This document shows, in pieces, positions 47,627 to 58,671 of a DNA stretch of 64,000 nt. The notes under the pieces were generated by a model. That model searched no databases, was not told the DNA's origin, and saw only the letters and a program-made list of their open reading frames with translations. A program made the position numbers and the translations under genes. Origin of the DNA: Methylobacterium iners (GTDB lineage Bacteria; Pseudomonadota; Alphaproteobacteria; Rhizobiales; Beijerinckiaceae); the NCBI RefSeq assembly GCF_022179305.1, contig NZ_BPQP01000020.1:85170-149169 (forward strand). The letters run 5' to 3'. Every line of letters starts with the position of its first letter. Position 1 is the first letter of the stretch.

Positions 47627-48745
47627 CTACTGGTAGGTCGATTCGAGGTCCAGCGTGCACTCGCGCCCGACCGCGTCGTAGCTCGCCGCGAGCCAGGCCT
47701 GGGCCGCGTCGCGGCCGGTGTCGCGCAGGCGCTCGAACACCCGCCAGCGGGCATCGAGGCGGGAGGAGGCGTGATAGGCGTCGAGCGCCCCCGTCCCGTC
47801 GATGCGGTGGACCAGCACGCGCTTGTAGTGCCCCTCGCCGAGCACGCCCTCCTCGATCAGGTCCTCGACGAAGTCGATGGCCCGCAATTCGCGCAGCAGG
47901 TTGGCGTTGAAGGTGATCTCGTTGAGACGGTCCTGGATCTCCTGCGGGGTGCGCGGCGTCTCGCGGCGCTCCACGGGGTTGATCTGCACGAGGAGCACGT
48001 CGCGGGTCTCGGCGCCCTGGTGGAGGGGATAGAGCGGCGGGTTGCCGAGATAGCCGCCGTCCCAATAGGGCACCCCGTCGATCTCGACGGCCTGGAACAC
48101 CGTGGGCAGGCAGGCCGAGGCCATGAGGTGGTCGACGGTGAGCTCGGACCGCTCGAACACCTTGATCTTGCCGCTCCAGACATTCGTCGCCGAGACGAAG
48201 AGGTTGGCGGTGTCGCTGGCGCGCAGGCGCTCGAAATCGACCTGGCCGGCCAGCGCCTTGCGCAGGGGATTGATGTTGAGCGGGTTCGACACGTAGGGGC
48301 TCGTCCGGAACGCCCGGCCCCAGAAGGCGGCGACGGGGTTGTCCTTCCAGAGGCCGAAGAGGCCGCTGAAGACGCTGCGCTGGGCGGGCCAGAAATCGCC
48401 GTCGAGGCTGACCTCGCGCCAGAACCGCGCGAGGGCCTCGCGCGCTCCGTCCGGCCCGTCCTCGAGCCAGCCGTCCAGCATCACCACGGCGTTGATCGCT
48501 CCGGCGCTCGCGCCCGTCATCGCCTCGAAGCCGAGCCGCCCGTCCTCGATCAGCGCATCGAGCACGCCCCAGGTGAAGGCGCCGTGCGCGCCGCCGCCCT
48601 GCAGCGCCAGCGAGACGGTCTTGTCCGCGTTCGGTCCCGCGAGCGTTACGCCGGTTCGCGGGCGTGCGCTGCCCATTCCGGATGCAGGCGGGGCGGCGGG
48701 GACGGAGGAAGGATTGTGCGGATCGGGTTGCGAGCGCTCGTCCAT
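47627..48745 (-). CDS. Patatin-like phospholipase
   Basis: A 372-aa lipid acyl hydrolase. The oxyanion loop is LALQGGGAHGAFTWGVLDAL near residue 50, the nucleophile is Ser in MTGASAGAINAVVMLDG (GxSxG), and the second catalytic residue is Asp in YWDGGYLGNPPLYPL near 218. It is preceded by a disordered Pro/Ser-rich N-terminus. Start ATG 48745 has AAGGACG upstream; the frame continues far upstream as a shadow of ispG and is not used. The patatin family acts on phospholipids or poly-hydroxyalkanoate-related lipids; the substrate here is not known. Confidence 0.9.
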   Translation of the reverse strand: MDERSQPDPHNPSSVPAAPPASGMGSARPRTGVTLAGPNADKTVSLALQGGGAHGAFTWGVLDALIEDGRLGFEAMTGASAGAINAVVMLDGWLEDGPDGAREALARFWREVSLDGDFWPAQRSVFSGLFGLWKDNPVAAFWGRAFRTSPYVSNPLNINPLRKALAGQVDFERLRASDTANLFVSATNVWSGKIKVFERSELTVDHLMASACLPTVFQAVEIDGVPYWDGGYLGNPPLYPLHQGAETRDVLLVQINPVERRETPRTPQEIQDRLNEITFNANLLRELRAIDFVEDLIEEGVLGEGHYKRVLVHRIDGTGALDAYHASSRLDARWRVFERLRDTGRDAAQAWLAASYDAVGRECTLDLESTYQ

Positions 48746-49078
48746 GGCGACGTCCTTGGTATTATGTTGCAGCGCAGCATAGAAAATGGCGCAAGGCAGC
48801 AAACGAGGGGCGGAGCGGCGAGGTTCCGCTCTTTCGAGCCATGCATGGGTTGGGCCCACTGAGCGCATGCGAAAACCTCGACATCCCGGCCCGGATGGGA
48901 CATGGGTCATGGCGTTAGCGCGACCGAGCGGCTCGGGCGCCGCTGTCCTGCGCGGTCTGGAGACTTGACGCGGGAGGGCGGCCACCGCAGCTAAACGGAA
49001 GACGACCGATCCTGCCGCGCGAGACGGGACGGCTTCGGTCGAGCGTCGGCCGAAGATCCCTGGAGCGCAAGGTCCGAG
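48746..49078. other. 333-bp divergent intergenic region (patatin / ispG)
   Basis: It probably carries both promoters. I found no repeat, structured RNA or small ORF with supporting features; small open frames here are Arg-rich. Confidence 0.5.
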
Positions 49079-50371
49079 ATGGAAGCCATGGAAGCCTCCC
49101 CGAAGATGGGTCCCGAGATCGCGGGCCCGGCGCCCCGGCACCGCACCGTCGGCGTGCGCATCGGCGCCGGCGAAGGCGCCGTGACGGTGGGCGGCGGCGC
49201 GCCGATCGTCGTCCAGTCGATGACGAACACCGACACCGCCGACATCGACGGCACGGTGGCGCAGGTCGCCCAATTGGCGCGCGCCGGCTCGGAGCTCGTG
49301 CGCATCACGGTGGACCGCGACGAGGCCGCCGCCGCGGTGCCGAAGATCCGCGAGCGCCTCGACCGCATCGGCATCCACGTGCCGCTGGTGGGCGACTTCC
49401 ACTATATCGGCCACAAGCTGCTGTCCGATCATCCGGCCTGCGCCGAGGCGCTGGCCAAGTACCGGATCAACCCGGGCAATGTCGGCTTCAAGGAGAAGAA
49501 GGACGTCCAGTTCTCCACCATCATCGAGCAGGCGATCCGCTACGGGAAGACCGTGCGCATCGGCGCGAATTGGGGCTCGCTGGACGAGGCGCTGCTCACG
49601 CACCTGATGGACGAGAACGCCAGGTCGCCCCGGCCGATCGACGCCCGCGCGGTGATGCGCGAGGCGATGGTGCAATCGGCCCTGACCTCGGCCGACCGCG
49701 CCGTAGAGCTCGGGCTGTCGAAGGACAAGATCATCCTCTCGGCCAAGGTCTCGGCGGTGCAGGACCTCATCGCGGTCTACCGCGAGGTGGCACGCCGCTC
49801 CGACTACGCGATCCATCTCGGCCTCACCGAGGCGGGCATGGGCTCGAAGGGCCTCGTCGCGGCCTCCGCCGCCATCGGCGTGCTCCTGCAGGAGGGCATC
49901 GGCGACACCATCCGCTACTCGCTGACGCCCGAGCCCGGCGGCGACCGCACCGTGGAGGTCAAGGCCGCGCAGGAGCTCCTGCAGACCATGGGCTTCCGGA
50001 CGTTCGTGCCGCTCGTGGCGGCCTGCCCCGGTTGCGGGCGCACGACCTCCACCACCTTCCAGGAGCTCGCCCGCGACATCCAGAACTGGATCGTCACCTC
50101 GATGCCGGAATGGAAGAAGGCCTATCCGGGCGTGGAGGGCCTCAACGTCGCGGTGATGGGTTGCATCGTCAACGGGCCGGGCGAGTCGAAGCACGCCGAC
50201 ATCGGCATCTCGCTGCCCGGCACCGGCGAGAGCCCGACGGCACCCGTCTTCATCGACGGCAAGAAGGCGATGACCCTGCGCGGGCCGACGCTCGCCAAGG
50301 ATTTCGAGACCATCGTCACCGACTACATCGAGCGTCGCTTCGGGACGGGCGCGCGCAACGCGGCCGAGTAG
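49079..50371 (+). CDS. ispG: 4-hydroxy-3-methylbut-2-enyl diphosphate synthase
   Basis: A 430-aa enzyme (also GcpE) that reduces MEcPP in the MEP isoprenoid pathway. TIM-barrel marks are [55 protein letters not shown] and [20 protein letters not shown]. The [4Fe-4S] ligands are two Cys in [20 protein letters not shown] and the third in [20 protein letters not shown]. The gene may begin at 49079, 49088 or 49106 (three Mets). In Methylobacterium the pathway supplies carotenoids and hopanoids. Confidence 0.97.
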   Translation: MEAMEASPKMGPEIAGPAPRHRTVGVRIGAGEGAVTVGGGAPIVVQSMTNTDTADIDGTVAQVAQLARAGSELVRITVDRDEAAAAVPKIRERLDRIGIHVPLVGDFHYIGHKLLSDHPACAEALAKYRINPGNVGFKEKKDVQFSTIIEQAIRYGKTVRIGANWGSLDEALLTHLMDENARSPRPIDARAVMREAMVQSALTSADRAVELGLSKDKIILSAKVSAVQDLIAVYREVARRSDYAIHLGLTEAGMGSKGLVAASAAIGVLLQEGIGDTIRYSLTPEPGGDRTVEVKAAQELLQTMGFRTFVPLVAACPGCGRTTSTTFQELARDIQNWIVTSMPEWKKAYPGVEGLNVAVMGCIVNGPGESKHADIGISLPGTGESPTAPVFIDGKKAMTLRGPTLAKDFETIVTDYIERRFGTGARNAAE

Positions 50372-50554
50372 GATCTCGGCCGGGCGGTTGCCGTTCCGGC
50401 GCCCGGGGCCACATGCTAGGGGTCGTCGCACGGTCGGCCCCGGCGCCCGCCCCCATCGGGGCCTGCCCGGGGCCGATCACGCGAGACGTGAGCCCGCGTT
50501 GTTTCCGTCTCCCGCAGGCCCGGTTCCCGCAGGCCCAAGCCTGGATTTCAGCGC

Positions 50555-52498
50555 ATGACGCAATCCGCCTCCCCGAGCGTGCCGGCCGCTCCGACCGATC
50601 CTGCGGGCGGCCTCGGCGCCGATCCGGCGGAGACGGCGCGCGAGCACGCGCCGACGCCGTTCTGGACCCTCGTCGTCGGCTCCGTCGGCGTCGTCTACGG
50701 CGACATCGGCACGAGCCCGCTCTACGCCTTCCGCGAGGCGCTGGGGCCGGCCCGGGCCGACAACATCCTGCTCGCCGAGGAGGTGCTCGGCACGACCTCG
50801 CTGATCATCTGGGCGCTCTTGATCATCGTGACGATCAAGTACGTCGTCATCCTGCTGCGCATGGACAACAACGGCGAGGGCGGCATCCTCTCGCTGATGG
50901 CGCTGGCGCGCAAGGCGCTCGGCGGCTCGACCATCGTGTTCATGCTCGGCCTGCTCGGCGCCTCGCTGTTCTACGGCGACGCCATCATCACCCCGGCGAT
51001 CTCGGTGCTCTCGGCGGTGGAAGGGCTCAAGCTCGTCACCCCCGTCTTCGAGCCCTACGTCCTGCCGATCACCGTGGCGATCATCGTCGCCCTGTTCCTC
51101 GTGCAGAGCCGGGGCACCAGCAAGGTCGCGGCCTTCTTCGGCCCCGTCATGGTGGTTTGGTTCCTGGCGCTGGGCCTCGCCGCCCTGCCCCACATCTTCG
51201 ACAATCCCAGCGTGTTCGCGGCCTTCAACCCCTGGTACGCGGTGCATTACCTCCTGGGCCACGGCACCGGCGCGCTGGTGGCGCTCGGCGCGGTGTTCCT
51301 GGCGGTGACGGGAGCCGAGGCGCTGTTCGCCGATCTCGGGCATTTCGGGCGCCGCCCGATCCAGGTGGCCTGGCTCGGCCTCGTCGCGCCCTGCCTCACC
51401 CTGAACTATCTCGGCCAGACCGCCCTCGTGCTCGCCAAGCCCGACACGACGGACCCGTTCTACCAGCTCGTGCCGGAATGGGGCCTGATCCCGATGGTGG
51501 TGCTCGCGACGCTGGCGACCGTCACGGCGAGCCAGGCGGTGATCACCGGCGCCTTCTCGCTGTCGCGCCAGGCGGTCCAGCTCGGCCTGCTGCCGCGGCT
51601 GGAGATCCGCCACACCTCCGAATCCCATTCGGGCCAGATCTTCCTGCCGCAGGTGAACCTCCTGCTGCTGCTCGGCGTGGTGGTGCTGACCATCCTGTTC
51701 CGCTCCTCCTCCGCACTCGCCTCCGCCTACGGCATTGCGGTCACCGGCACGATGCTGCTGACCGCCAGCATGGCCTTCGTGGTGCTCTGGAAGGTTTGGA
51801 AGCTGTCGCCCATCGCGGCGGCGGCGGCGATCGTGCCCTTCATCGTGATCGAGTTCCTGTTCCTGCTCTCGAACCTGCTGAAGGTGTTCGAGGGCGGCTA
51901 CGTGCCGCTCGTGCTCGCGGGCGGGCTCATCATCCTGATGTGGACCTGGGTGCGGGGCGTCAAAATCCTCATCACCAAGACCCGCAAGACCGACGTGCCG
52001 CTGGTCGAGCTCGTCGGCATGCTGGAGAAGAGCCCGCCCCACCAGGTGCGGGGCACGGCGGTGTTCCTGACGAGCGATCCCGAGATCGCGCCGGCGGCGC
52101 TCCTGCACAACCTGAAGCACAACAAGGTGCTCCACGAGAAGAACGTCGTGCTGACGGTCCAGACCGTGGACACACCTCGCTCCGGCGAGGCCGACCGGAT
52201 CCGGATCGAGCCGATCGGGCCGCGCTTCTACAAGGTCGTGATGAAGTTCGGCTACATGGAGACGCCGAACATCCCCCGCACCCTGACCCTCCTGCGAAAG
52301 CAGGGCTTCAAGTTCGACATCATGGCGACCTCGTTCTTCCTGTCCCGCCGCTCGATCCGTCCGGCGGCGCATTCCGGCATGCCGCTCTGGCAGGACCGGA
52401 TCTTCATCACGCTCGCCAAGAACGCCAACGACGCCACGGACTTCTTCCAGATCCCGACCGGGCGCGTCGTCGAGGTGGGCACGCAGGTGACGGTGTAG
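50555..52498 (+). CDS. kup: Low-affinity K+ transporter, KUP family
   Basis: A 647-aa membrane protein, probably a K+/H+ symporter. After a 30-residue polar start come about 12 helices. Conserved parts are [20 protein letters not shown] near 50, [60 protein letters not shown] and [13 protein letters not shown]-terminal cytoplasmic domain with [20 protein letters not shown] and [11 protein letters not shown] completes it. Length matches the family. It follows ispG after 183 bp. Confidence 0.96.
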   Translation: MTQSASPSVPAAPTDPAGGLGADPAETAREHAPTPFWTLVVGSVGVVYGDIGTSPLYAFREALGPARADNILLAEEVLGTTSLIIWALLIIVTIKYVVILLRMDNNGEGGILSLMALARKALGGSTIVFMLGLLGASLFYGDAIITPAISVLSAVEGLKLVTPVFEPYVLPITVAIIVALFLVQSRGTSKVAAFFGPVMVVWFLALGLAALPHIFDNPSVFAAFNPWYAVHYLLGHGTGALVALGAVFLAVTGAEALFADLGHFGRRPIQVAWLGLVAPCLTLNYLGQTALVLAKPDTTDPFYQLVPEWGLIPMVVLATLATVTASQAVITGAFSLSRQAVQLGLLPRLEIRHTSESHSGQIFLPQVNLLLLLGVVVLTILFRSSSALASAYGIAVTGTMLLTASMAFVVLWKVWKLSPIAAAAAIVPFIVIEFLFLLSNLLKVFEGGYVPLVLAGGLIILMWTWVRGVKILITKTRKTDVPLVELVGMLEKSPPHQVRGTAVFLTSDPEIAPAALLHNLKHNKVLHEKNVVLTVQTVDTPRSGEADRIRIEPIGPRFYKVVMKFGYMETPNIPRTLTLLRKQGFKFDIMATSFFLSRRSIRPAAHSGMPLWQDRIFITLAKNANDATDFFQIPTGRVVEVGTQVTV

Positions 52499-52557
52499 GG
52501 CAGGCTCTCGTCCCCTCGCCGTCCTGCGGCGCGGGGGCATGATCCGACCGCCCTGGG

Positions 52558-53217
52558 CTAGGCCTGGACGCGCTCCCCGCGATGGGCGGCGAGGAACAGG
52601 GCGACCGCCCGCTCGACCCGCTCGTCGATCCCGGCGACCAGCGCGTCGACGTCGAGGTCGAGGGCGAGGCGGTAGTTCGTCAGGCCCTGCCAGAGCCCGA
52701 CGAGCTGTTCGGCCGCCTGTTCCGGCTCAGGGAGATCGATCTCGCCCCTGCCCGCGGCCCGGACCAGAAGCGCGGTCAGGTCCCGGTGGGTCTGGCCAGG
52801 CCCCAGCTCGTAGAAGCGCCGCGCCAGGTCAGGGTGCCGCCGCAGCTCGCCCGCGAGCACGGCGTAGAACGTCACCGGGATCGGGCTCGCGAGGTAGCGC
52901 ATCAGGCCCCGTCCGAAGGCGACGAGCCCGTCATGAAGTGAGACACCCTCGGCGGGCAGCGCCTGCGTGGGCGCGAGGCGATCCATCTCGTCGCGCATCG
53001 TCGCCTCGAACAGGGCCGTCTTGTCGGGGAAGTGGCTGTAGAGCGTCGCCCGCGAAACGCCGGCGGCCCGCGCGACGGCCTCAAGGGCCGTCGCCTGCAC
53101 GCCCTGCGTCAGGAAGAGGCGCCAGGCCGCGGCGATGATCGCCTGCCGCTTCTCGTGAGCCCGTGGACGCCCGACGGCGCGTTTGGCGGAGGCCCCGTCC
53201 GGCCTTGCTTCGCTCAT
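52558..53217 (-). CDS. TetR family transcriptional regulator
   Basis: A 219-aa regulator with an N-terminal TetR helix-turn-helix: RPRAHEKRQAIIAAAWRLFL, TQGVQATALEAVARAAGVSR and ATLYSHFPDKTALFEATM. The C-terminal ligand domain (about 90-215) resembles the TetR_C group with AFGRGLMRYLASPIPVTFYA and AAEQLVGLWQGLTNYRLALD. Start ATG 53217 gives MSEARPDGASAKRAVGRP. It is divergent from a methyltransferase gene, 77 bp away, which is its probable target. Confidence 0.92.
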   Translation of the reverse strand: MSEARPDGASAKRAVGRPRAHEKRQAIIAAAWRLFLTQGVQATALEAVARAAGVSRATLYSHFPDKTALFEATMRDEMDRLAPTQALPAEGVSLHDGLVAFGRGLMRYLASPIPVTFYAVLAGELRRHPDLARRFYELGPGQTHRDLTALLVRAAGRGEIDLPEPEQAAEQLVGLWQGLTNYRLALDLDVDALVAGIDERVERAVALFLAAHRGERVQA

Positions 53218-53294
53218 GCGGGCCCTTGCCAATTTCCAGTCATTCGTGTCTAAAAATTCCGCCAAGCTTGGCCGCGCGTCCAGGAGATTCCAAG

Positions 53295-54059
53295 GTGCCG
53301 AGTACCATATTCGGAGCTGGGCGGAGGCGCGCACGCTACGGATTCGACGCGCCGGGGATCATGCTGAAGCTCCTGGCTGCCGGCGCGAGCGGCCTCGCGG
53401 TCGGGGCGGGGCTGTTCCTTCTGGCAGAGGGCCGGCTCGTCCTCCTCGCTGGCGTCCTCGTCGCGGCGAGCCTCGTCCCGCTCTGCCTCGGTCTCTCGAT
53501 GCTCGTCTACGGGTTGCTGGGCAAGCACCGGGTGCGCGACCACATGATCGGCCTGATCGCATGGCGCGGCGACGAGCAGGTGCTCGATATCGGCACCGGG
53601 CGGGGGCTCCTGCTGATCGGCGCGGCCAAGCGGCTGGGCCGGCGCGGACAGGCGACCGGCATCGACGTCTGGCGGTCGGAGGACCTCTCGGACAATTCCC
53701 TCGATCGCCTGGCCGAGAACGTCGGCCTCGAAGGCGTCGAGGACAACGTCGCGCTGCTCACCCAGGACGCCCGCCAGCTCTCGTTTCCGGATGCCAGCTT
53801 CGACGTGGTGCTCTCGCTGTTCTGCATCCACAACATCGAGAGCAAGGCCGAGCAGCGCCAGGCCTGCCGCGAGATCGCGCGGGTGCTGAAGCCCGGCGGC
53901 AGGGTCCTCGTCGGCGAGTGGCTGCCGACGCATGCCTATGCCGAGGCGTTCCGGGAGGCGGGGCTAAGGGTGAACGCCTCCCGATCGCACTTCCTGACGG
54001 CGCTCGCCCTCATGTGGATGGTGGATGCCGAGAAGCCGCGGGTGCCGGCCGGGACCTGA
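53295..54059 (+). CDS. Membrane-associated class I SAM-dependent methyltransferase
   Basis: A 254-aa protein. Two hydrophobic segments (LLAAGASGLAVGAGLFLLAE and LVLLAGVLVAASLVPLCLGL) precede a UbiE-like methyltransferase with EQVLDIGTGRGLLLIGAAKR near 95, ATGIDVWRSEDLSDNS, FPDASFDVVLSLFCIHNIES and KPGGRVLVGEW. The acceptor is unknown; membrane anchoring suggests a lipid or quinone-like substrate. The start GTG 53295 is chosen because AGGAG lies 8 bp upstream. It is divergent from a TetR regulator. Confidence 0.85.
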   Translation: MPSTIFGAGRRRARYGFDAPGIMLKLLAAGASGLAVGAGLFLLAEGRLVLLAGVLVAASLVPLCLGLSMLVYGLLGKHRVRDHMIGLIAWRGDEQVLDIGTGRGLLLIGAAKRLGRRGQATGIDVWRSEDLSDNSLDRLAENVGLEGVEDNVALLTQDARQLSFPDASFDVVLSLFCIHNIESKAEQRQACREIARVLKPGGRVLVGEWLPTHAYAEAFREAGLRVNASRSHFLTALALMWMVDAEKPRVPAGT

Positions 54060-54081
54060 CGCGGAGAGGGTTAGGCCTCCC

Positions 54082-55380
54082 CTACTCCACAGGCTTCTTC
54101 GCCGAGACGGGTCCCAGCGGCGTGATCCTCAAGCTGGTGATCCGGTTCTTGGCCTTGCGCAGGACTTGGAAGCGGAAGCCGTGGAAGTTGAAGGCCGTGC
54201 CGGTGTCGGGGATGGCGCGGGCCTCATGGATGACGAGCCCGGCGATCGTGGTCGCCTCGTCGTCGGGCAAGTCCCAGTCCATCGCCCGGTTGAGGTCGCG
54301 GATCGGGACGGAGCCCTCGGCATGGACGGAGCCGTCGCCCTGGGGCCGGACGCCCGAGACCGTCACGTCGTGCTCGTCGGCGATGTCGCCGACGATCTCC
54401 TCCAGGATGTCCTCGAGGGTCACGAGGCCCATGACCTCGCCGTACTCGTCGACGACGAGGGCGAAGTGGGTCTTCTTGGTCAGAAAGGCCTTGAGCTGGT
54501 CGCGCAGAGAGGTCGTGTCCGGCACGAACCAGGTCTCCAGCGCCAGCGCCTCGACCTTGAGCCCAGAGGCGTCGCCGCCGGCCGCGTCGAGGGCCCGCAG
54601 CAGGTCCTTGGCGTGGAGCACGCCGATGATGTTCTCCGAGGTCCCCCGCCACAGCGGCATGCGGGTGTAGGGCGAGGCCAGGACCTCGCGGACGATCTCC
54701 TCCGAGGGCAGGTCGGCGTTGATGGTCCGCATCTTGGTCCGGTGGACCATGACCTCGGAGACCGACAGGTCGTGCAGGTCGAGCAGCCCGCCGAGCATGT
54801 CGCGCTCGGCCTTGGCGACGCCGCCCTCGCGGTGCAGCAGGGCGACCTGCCCACGGATCTCCTCGGTCGCCGTCAGGATCGACTGGTGCTCGCCGATGCG
54901 GACGCCGAACGGGCGCAGCATCAGCCGCACGAGACTCTCGATCGCCAGGGCGAGCGGCCCAAGCACGGCGACGGCGAAGGCCACGGGCCGCACCATCACC
55001 AGGGCGGCGCGGTCCGGCTTGCTGATGGCCAGCGTCTTGGGCAGGAGCTGGGCGAGAACGATCAGCAGGACCGACATCGCGGCGGTGGCGTAGAGCACGC
55101 CGGCCTTGCCGTAGAGCGTCGTCAGCACGCTCGTCGTGAAGGCCGAGGCGCCGATCGCCACGACGTTGTAGCCGATCAGCATGGCGCCGATGAAGCGCTC
55201 GCGGATGGCGAGGATGCGGTTGACGAGCCGCGCGCGAGGGTCGCCGGCCGTCTCCAGCGACAGCATCCGCGCCCGCGAGGCGGCGGTGAAGGCGGTCTCG
55301 GCCCCGGCAAAGAAGGCCGAGAACAGGAGCGCCATCGCGATGATGCTCGCGGCGAACCAGAAGTCGGTGTGCGTTTCCAT
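54082..55380 (-). CDS. HlyC/CorC family protein (CNNM domain, CBS pair, transporter-associated domain)
   Basis: A 432-aa membrane protein. The N-terminal DUF21/CNNM region has about four helices (SIIAMALLFSAFFAGAETAF, AMLIGYNVVAIGASAFTTSV, VLLIVLAQLLPKTLAISKPD), followed by a CBS pair (about 210-330, LHDLSVSEVMVHRTKMRTIN, HFALVVDEYGEVMGLVTLED) and a C-terminal CorC_HlyC domain (about 345-425). CNNM/CorC proteins are linked to Mg2+ or Co2+ export; the old hemolysin label is historical. It stands alone, convergent with a methyltransferase gene. Confidence 0.93.
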   Translation of the reverse strand: METHTDFWFAASIIAMALLFSAFFAGAETAFTAASRARMLSLETAGDPRARLVNRILAIRERFIGAMLIGYNVVAIGASAFTTSVLTTLYGKAGVLYATAAMSVLLIVLAQLLPKTLAISKPDRAALVMVRPVAFAVAVLGPLALAIESLVRLMLRPFGVRIGEHQSILTATEEIRGQVALLHREGGVAKAERDMLGGLLDLHDLSVSEVMVHRTKMRTINADLPSEEIVREVLASPYTRMPLWRGTSENIIGVLHAKDLLRALDAAGGDASGLKVEALALETWFVPDTTSLRDQLKAFLTKKTHFALVVDEYGEVMGLVTLEDILEEIVGDIADEHDVTVSGVRPQGDGSVHAEGSVPIRDLNRAMDWDLPDDEATTIAGLVIHEARAIPDTGTAFNFHGFRFQVLRKAKNRITSLRITPLGPVSAKKPVE

Positions 55381-55611
55381 GAGCGAGCCGCGTGGCAGGG
55401 GGCGCCCCCGGGGAGGGTCGAGGCGGCCGGTCGAGCCTGTTCTCTACACCGGTCGGCTTCGGCGCGCTCGGGGCACGAGCGAAAACGCGGTGGGTGAGGT
55501 CGAATGCAACCCGACCTCATCTCCTCACGGAAGCGTGACCGACGACACGCTCCGTTAACCGGATTTCACGACAACCGTAGCCTTTTTTCCTCTGCGCGGC
55601 GGAGCACGGGC

Positions 55612-57297
55612 GTGTTGTCGAACATCAAGATCCTCTGGAAGATCCTCGGCGTCCTCGCGCCCGTCACCCTCATCGTGACGGGGACCGTGTGGTTCGCCAT
55701 GAGCCAGATGGCGAAGATCGACGGGGATTACTCCGCCCTCATCGCCAAGGACGCGCGGGCAGCCGTCGAGATGCGCCGGGTCAACCGCCTCGTCCACGTC
55801 GCGATGTACCGGACCTACCGGATGATCGCGGAGACCGACGTGGCTCAGATCAAGGCCTCGGAGGACGCCCTCAACCTCGTCCCTGACGAAGTCCGGACAT
55901 CGCTCCAGAAGGTCCGGGTCGGCGTTCCCGCCATGGCGGGCCGCGTCGACGCCATCGGGGCCCGGTTCGAGACCTTCATCGCGGCCGCCGCGGAGATCCG
56001 CCAGCTCGCCGCGATGAACCTCGACGGGGAGGCCGTGAACCTCATCCGCGCCAACGTGGATCCCGTCTTCACACCGATGGCGGCCGCGATCGGCCAAACC
56101 GCTGAGGAGCTCCAGGCCGGGATGGACCGTGAGTCTGACAAGCTCACCGCGCAGGGCACCGACGTGCAGCGGACCACCATGATGCTCGCTGGCGGAGGGC
56201 TCGTGCTCGCCATCGCCATGGCCTTCTTCGTCGTGATCTCCGGCATCACCCGGCCGCTCGCCGCCCTCGTCGGCGTGCTACAGCGCATGGCTCAGGGCGA
56301 CTTCGCCGCCGAGATCGCCGCCTCGAAGCGCGGCGACGAGATCGGCGCCGTCGGCCGGGCCGTCGAGGCGATCAAGGACAAGGTGGCGGAACAGGCCGCG
56401 GCGGAAGCCCTGACCAGGCAGGCCGCCGACCAGAGATCGGCCGCTGAACGCCGCCAGGCCCGGCTCACCATGGCCGACAGCTTCGAGGGATCCGTGGGCG
56501 GCATCCTCGAGACCGTCGCCTCCGCCGCGACCGAGCTGCAGGCCACCGCCCGCACCCTGACGAACACCGCCGGCCAGACCGCGAGCCAGACTTCCAGCGT
56601 CGCCGCCGCGGCGGAAGAGGCGAGCACCAACGTCACCATGGTCTCGGCCGCGGCCGAGGAGCTCGGCGGCTCGGTCTCCGAGATCAGCCGTCAGGTCGGC
56701 GGCTCGGCCGACTTGGCCCGCCGTGCCGTCGAGGAGGCCGGCCAGACCGCCGCCCTCGTCCAGGAACTGAGCGATGCGGCAGCCCAGATCGGCAACGTCG
56801 TGGCGCTGATCTCCAACATTGCGGGCCAGACCAACCTGCTGGCGCTCAACGCGACCATCGAGGCGGCGCGTGCCGGCGAGGCGGGACGGGGCTTCGCGGT
56901 GGTCGCCACCGAGGTCAAGGAGCTCGCGAGCCAGACCGCCAAGGCCACCGACGAGATCGCGGGCCAGATCACCCGCATCCAGGGCTCGACGGGCCAGGCG
57001 GTCACCGCGATCTCCGGCATCACCGAGCGCATCCGCGAGATCAGCAGCATGACGACGACGATCGCGGCCGCCGTCGAGGAGCAGGGTGCGGCGACCCAGG
57101 AGATCGTGCGCAACGTGACCCAGGCCGCGACCGGCACCGGCCAGGTCACCGCCAACATCTCGGGCGTCGCCGGCGCCGCCGAGGAGACGGGGGCCGCGGC
57201 GAGCCAGGTGCTGTCCTCGGCCTCCGAGCTGTCCCGCCAGTCCGAGCACCTGCGCGCGGAAGTGCATCGCTTCCTCGGCACGATCCGGGCGGCGTAA
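55612..57297 (+). CDS. Methyl-accepting chemotaxis protein
   Basis: A 561-aa receptor. Layout: TM1 ([20 protein letters not shown]), a periplasmic helical sensor (about 30-185), TM2 ([20 protein letters not shown]), HAMP (about 210-260) and a signalling domain (about 300-555) with the hairpin tip [20 protein letters not shown] then [20 protein letters not shown]. The start at GTG 55612 (or TTG 55615) is preferred because it puts GGAG at a proper distance and begins [10 protein letters not shown]; the open frame upstream to 55504 lacks protein character. The ligand is unknown. No C-terminal methyltransferase-binding pentapeptide is seen. Confidence 0.93.
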   Translation: MLSNIKILWKILGVLAPVTLIVTGTVWFAMSQMAKIDGDYSALIAKDARAAVEMRRVNRLVHVAMYRTYRMIAETDVAQIKASEDALNLVPDEVRTSLQKVRVGVPAMAGRVDAIGARFETFIAAAAEIRQLAAMNLDGEAVNLIRANVDPVFTPMAAAIGQTAEELQAGMDRESDKLTAQGTDVQRTTMMLAGGGLVLAIAMAFFVVISGITRPLAALVGVLQRMAQGDFAAEIAASKRGDEIGAVGRAVEAIKDKVAEQAAAEALTRQAADQRSAAERRQARLTMADSFEGSVGGILETVASAATELQATARTLTNTAGQTASQTSSVAAAAEEASTNVTMVSAAAEELGGSVSEISRQVGGSADLARRAVEEAGQTAALVQELSDAAAQIGNVVALISNIAGQTNLLALNATIEAARAGEAGRGFAVVATEVKELASQTAKATDEIAGQITRIQGSTGQAVTAISGITERIREISSMTTTIAAAVEEQGAATQEIVRNVTQAATGTGQVTANISGVAGAAEETGAAASQVLSSASELSRQSEHLRAEVHRFLGTIRAA

Positions 57298-57360
57298 GAC
57301 GCCGCCCACGGCAGGGCGTGGTGGCAGGCCTGGCCGCCGCGCGCCGTCGTCATTTCCCGG

Positions 57361-57381
57361 GCCCGCCCGCGCGGGTCGGGC
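57361..57381 (+). terminator. GC hairpin after the chemoreceptor gene
   Basis: GCCCGCCCGCGCGGGTCGGGC can form a stem of 8 bp with a one-base bulge and a 4-base loop, 64 bp after the stop. No T-run follows. Confidence 0.3.
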
Positions 57382-57506
57382 ACGCCCGGTTCATGGCGTC
57401 ACCGGGCGTTCTCACGACACCGTGAAACCGAAGGGCGCATGCGCCCGTTGTCCGCCCAGGTTGGCGCCCCCTCACGGGCGCCCGTTCTGCGAAGCGGCAC
57501 CGGCAC

Positions 57507-58664
57507 ATGGCATCCCCCAGCGACATCCGCCCGAGCACCGGCGAGCCCGGCGGCGGCAACTCCACCGTGTGGACCCTGGCCCTGGCGACGGCGCTCCTCG
57601 GCCTCGTCGCCCTGCCGAAGCGGCGCGGCGGGTCGGGCGGTGACCATCCTTCCCCCAACGGGCCGGCGCGGGAGGCCTCGCCCGCCCATGCCGGTGCGGA
57701 GGCCGAGCGGGTCGCCGAGACTGAGGCCGATCGCGGCCGCAAGGCCGACACCCCCTCCGAGATTCCGGCCCGGGGCTGGAAGGACATCGGGATGCGGGTC
57801 TTCCACGACATCAGCGAGAACCGCCTCGTCTCGGTCGCCGCCGGCGTCACCTTCTACGTGCTGCTCGCGATCTTCCCGGCCGTCGCCGCACTCGTCTCGA
57901 TCTACGGACTCGTTTCCGACCCGGCTACCATCAACGAGCATCTCGCCAGCCTGCAGGGCGTGCTGCCCCAGGGCGCCCTCGACATCGTCGGCGAGCAGGT
58001 GAAGCGCATCACCGAGAAGGGCGACACCACGCTCGGCCTCACCTTCTTCACCGGCATCGCCCTGTCCCTGTGGAGCGCCAACGGCGGCATGAAGGCGGTC
58101 TTCGACGCGCTCAACGTCGTCTACGAGGAGAAGGAGAAGCGCTCGTTCATCTGGCTGAACCTGCGCTCGCTGGCCTTCACCGCCGGCGCCCTGCTCTTCG
58201 TGGTGCTGGCGCTGGTGGCCATCGTCGTGCTGCCCATCGTGTTCAAGTTCATCGGCCTCAGCGAGACGGCCTGGTACGTCTCGCTCCTGCGCTGGCCCGC
58301 CCTGCTGCTCGCCGTGCTCGGCGGGCTCGCGCTCCTCTACCGCTACGGCCCGAGCCGGGACGCGCCGCGCTGGCGCTGGGTGACCTGGGGCAGCGCCATC
58401 GCCGGCACGCTCTGGCTCGCCGCATCGCTGGGCTTCTCGTACTACGTCTCGAATTTCGGCAGCTACAACGAGACCTACGGCTCGCTCGGCGCCGTGATCG
58501 GCTTCATGACCTGGATCTGGCTCTCGACCACGATCGTGCTCGTCGGCGCCGAGATCAACGCCGAGATGGAGCACCAGACGGCGCAGGACACCACGGTCGG
58601 GCAGAAGCAACCGCTGGGCACGCGCGACGCCCGGATGGCCGATACCGTCGGCGCGGCCGCCTGA
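57507..58664 (+). CDS. YihY/BrkB family inner-membrane protein
   Basis: A 385-aa protein with an N-terminal membrane segment (VWTLALATALLGLVAL) and charged linker, then the BrkB core of about six helices: DISENRLVSVAAGVTFYVLL, AIFPAVAALVSIYGLVSD, GIALSLWSANGGMKAVFDAL, FTAGALLFVVLALVAIVVLP and NFGSYNETYGSLGAVIGFMT. The family (once thought to be RNase BN) has no agreed biochemical function. The first TM plus polar linker is longer than in E. coli YihY. It ends before a convergent pair of envelope genes. Confidence 0.9.
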   Translation: MASPSDIRPSTGEPGGGNSTVWTLALATALLGLVALPKRRGGSGGDHPSPNGPAREASPAHAGAEAERVAETEADRGRKADTPSEIPARGWKDIGMRVFHDISENRLVSVAAGVTFYVLLAIFPAVAALVSIYGLVSDPATINEHLASLQGVLPQGALDIVGEQVKRITEKGDTTLGLTFFTGIALSLWSANGGMKAVFDALNVVYEEKEKRSFIWLNLRSLAFTAGALLFVVLALVAIVVLPIVFKFIGLSETAWYVSLLRWPALLLAVLGGLALLYRYGPSRDAPRWRWVTWGSAIAGTLWLAASLGFSYYVSNFGSYNETYGSLGAVIGFMTWIWLSTTIVLVGAEINAEMEHQTAQDTTVGQKQPLGTRDARMADTVGAAA

Positions 58665-58671
58665 GCCGGGA

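Noticed and set aside
48746-50431. N-terminal extension of the patatin ORF to 50431
   Set aside because: It is antisense to ispG; the Met at 48745 has an RBS and begins the natural protein.
49570-52542. 990-aa plus-strand ORF spanning ispG and kup
   Set aside because: Out-of-frame reading through two well-supported genes.
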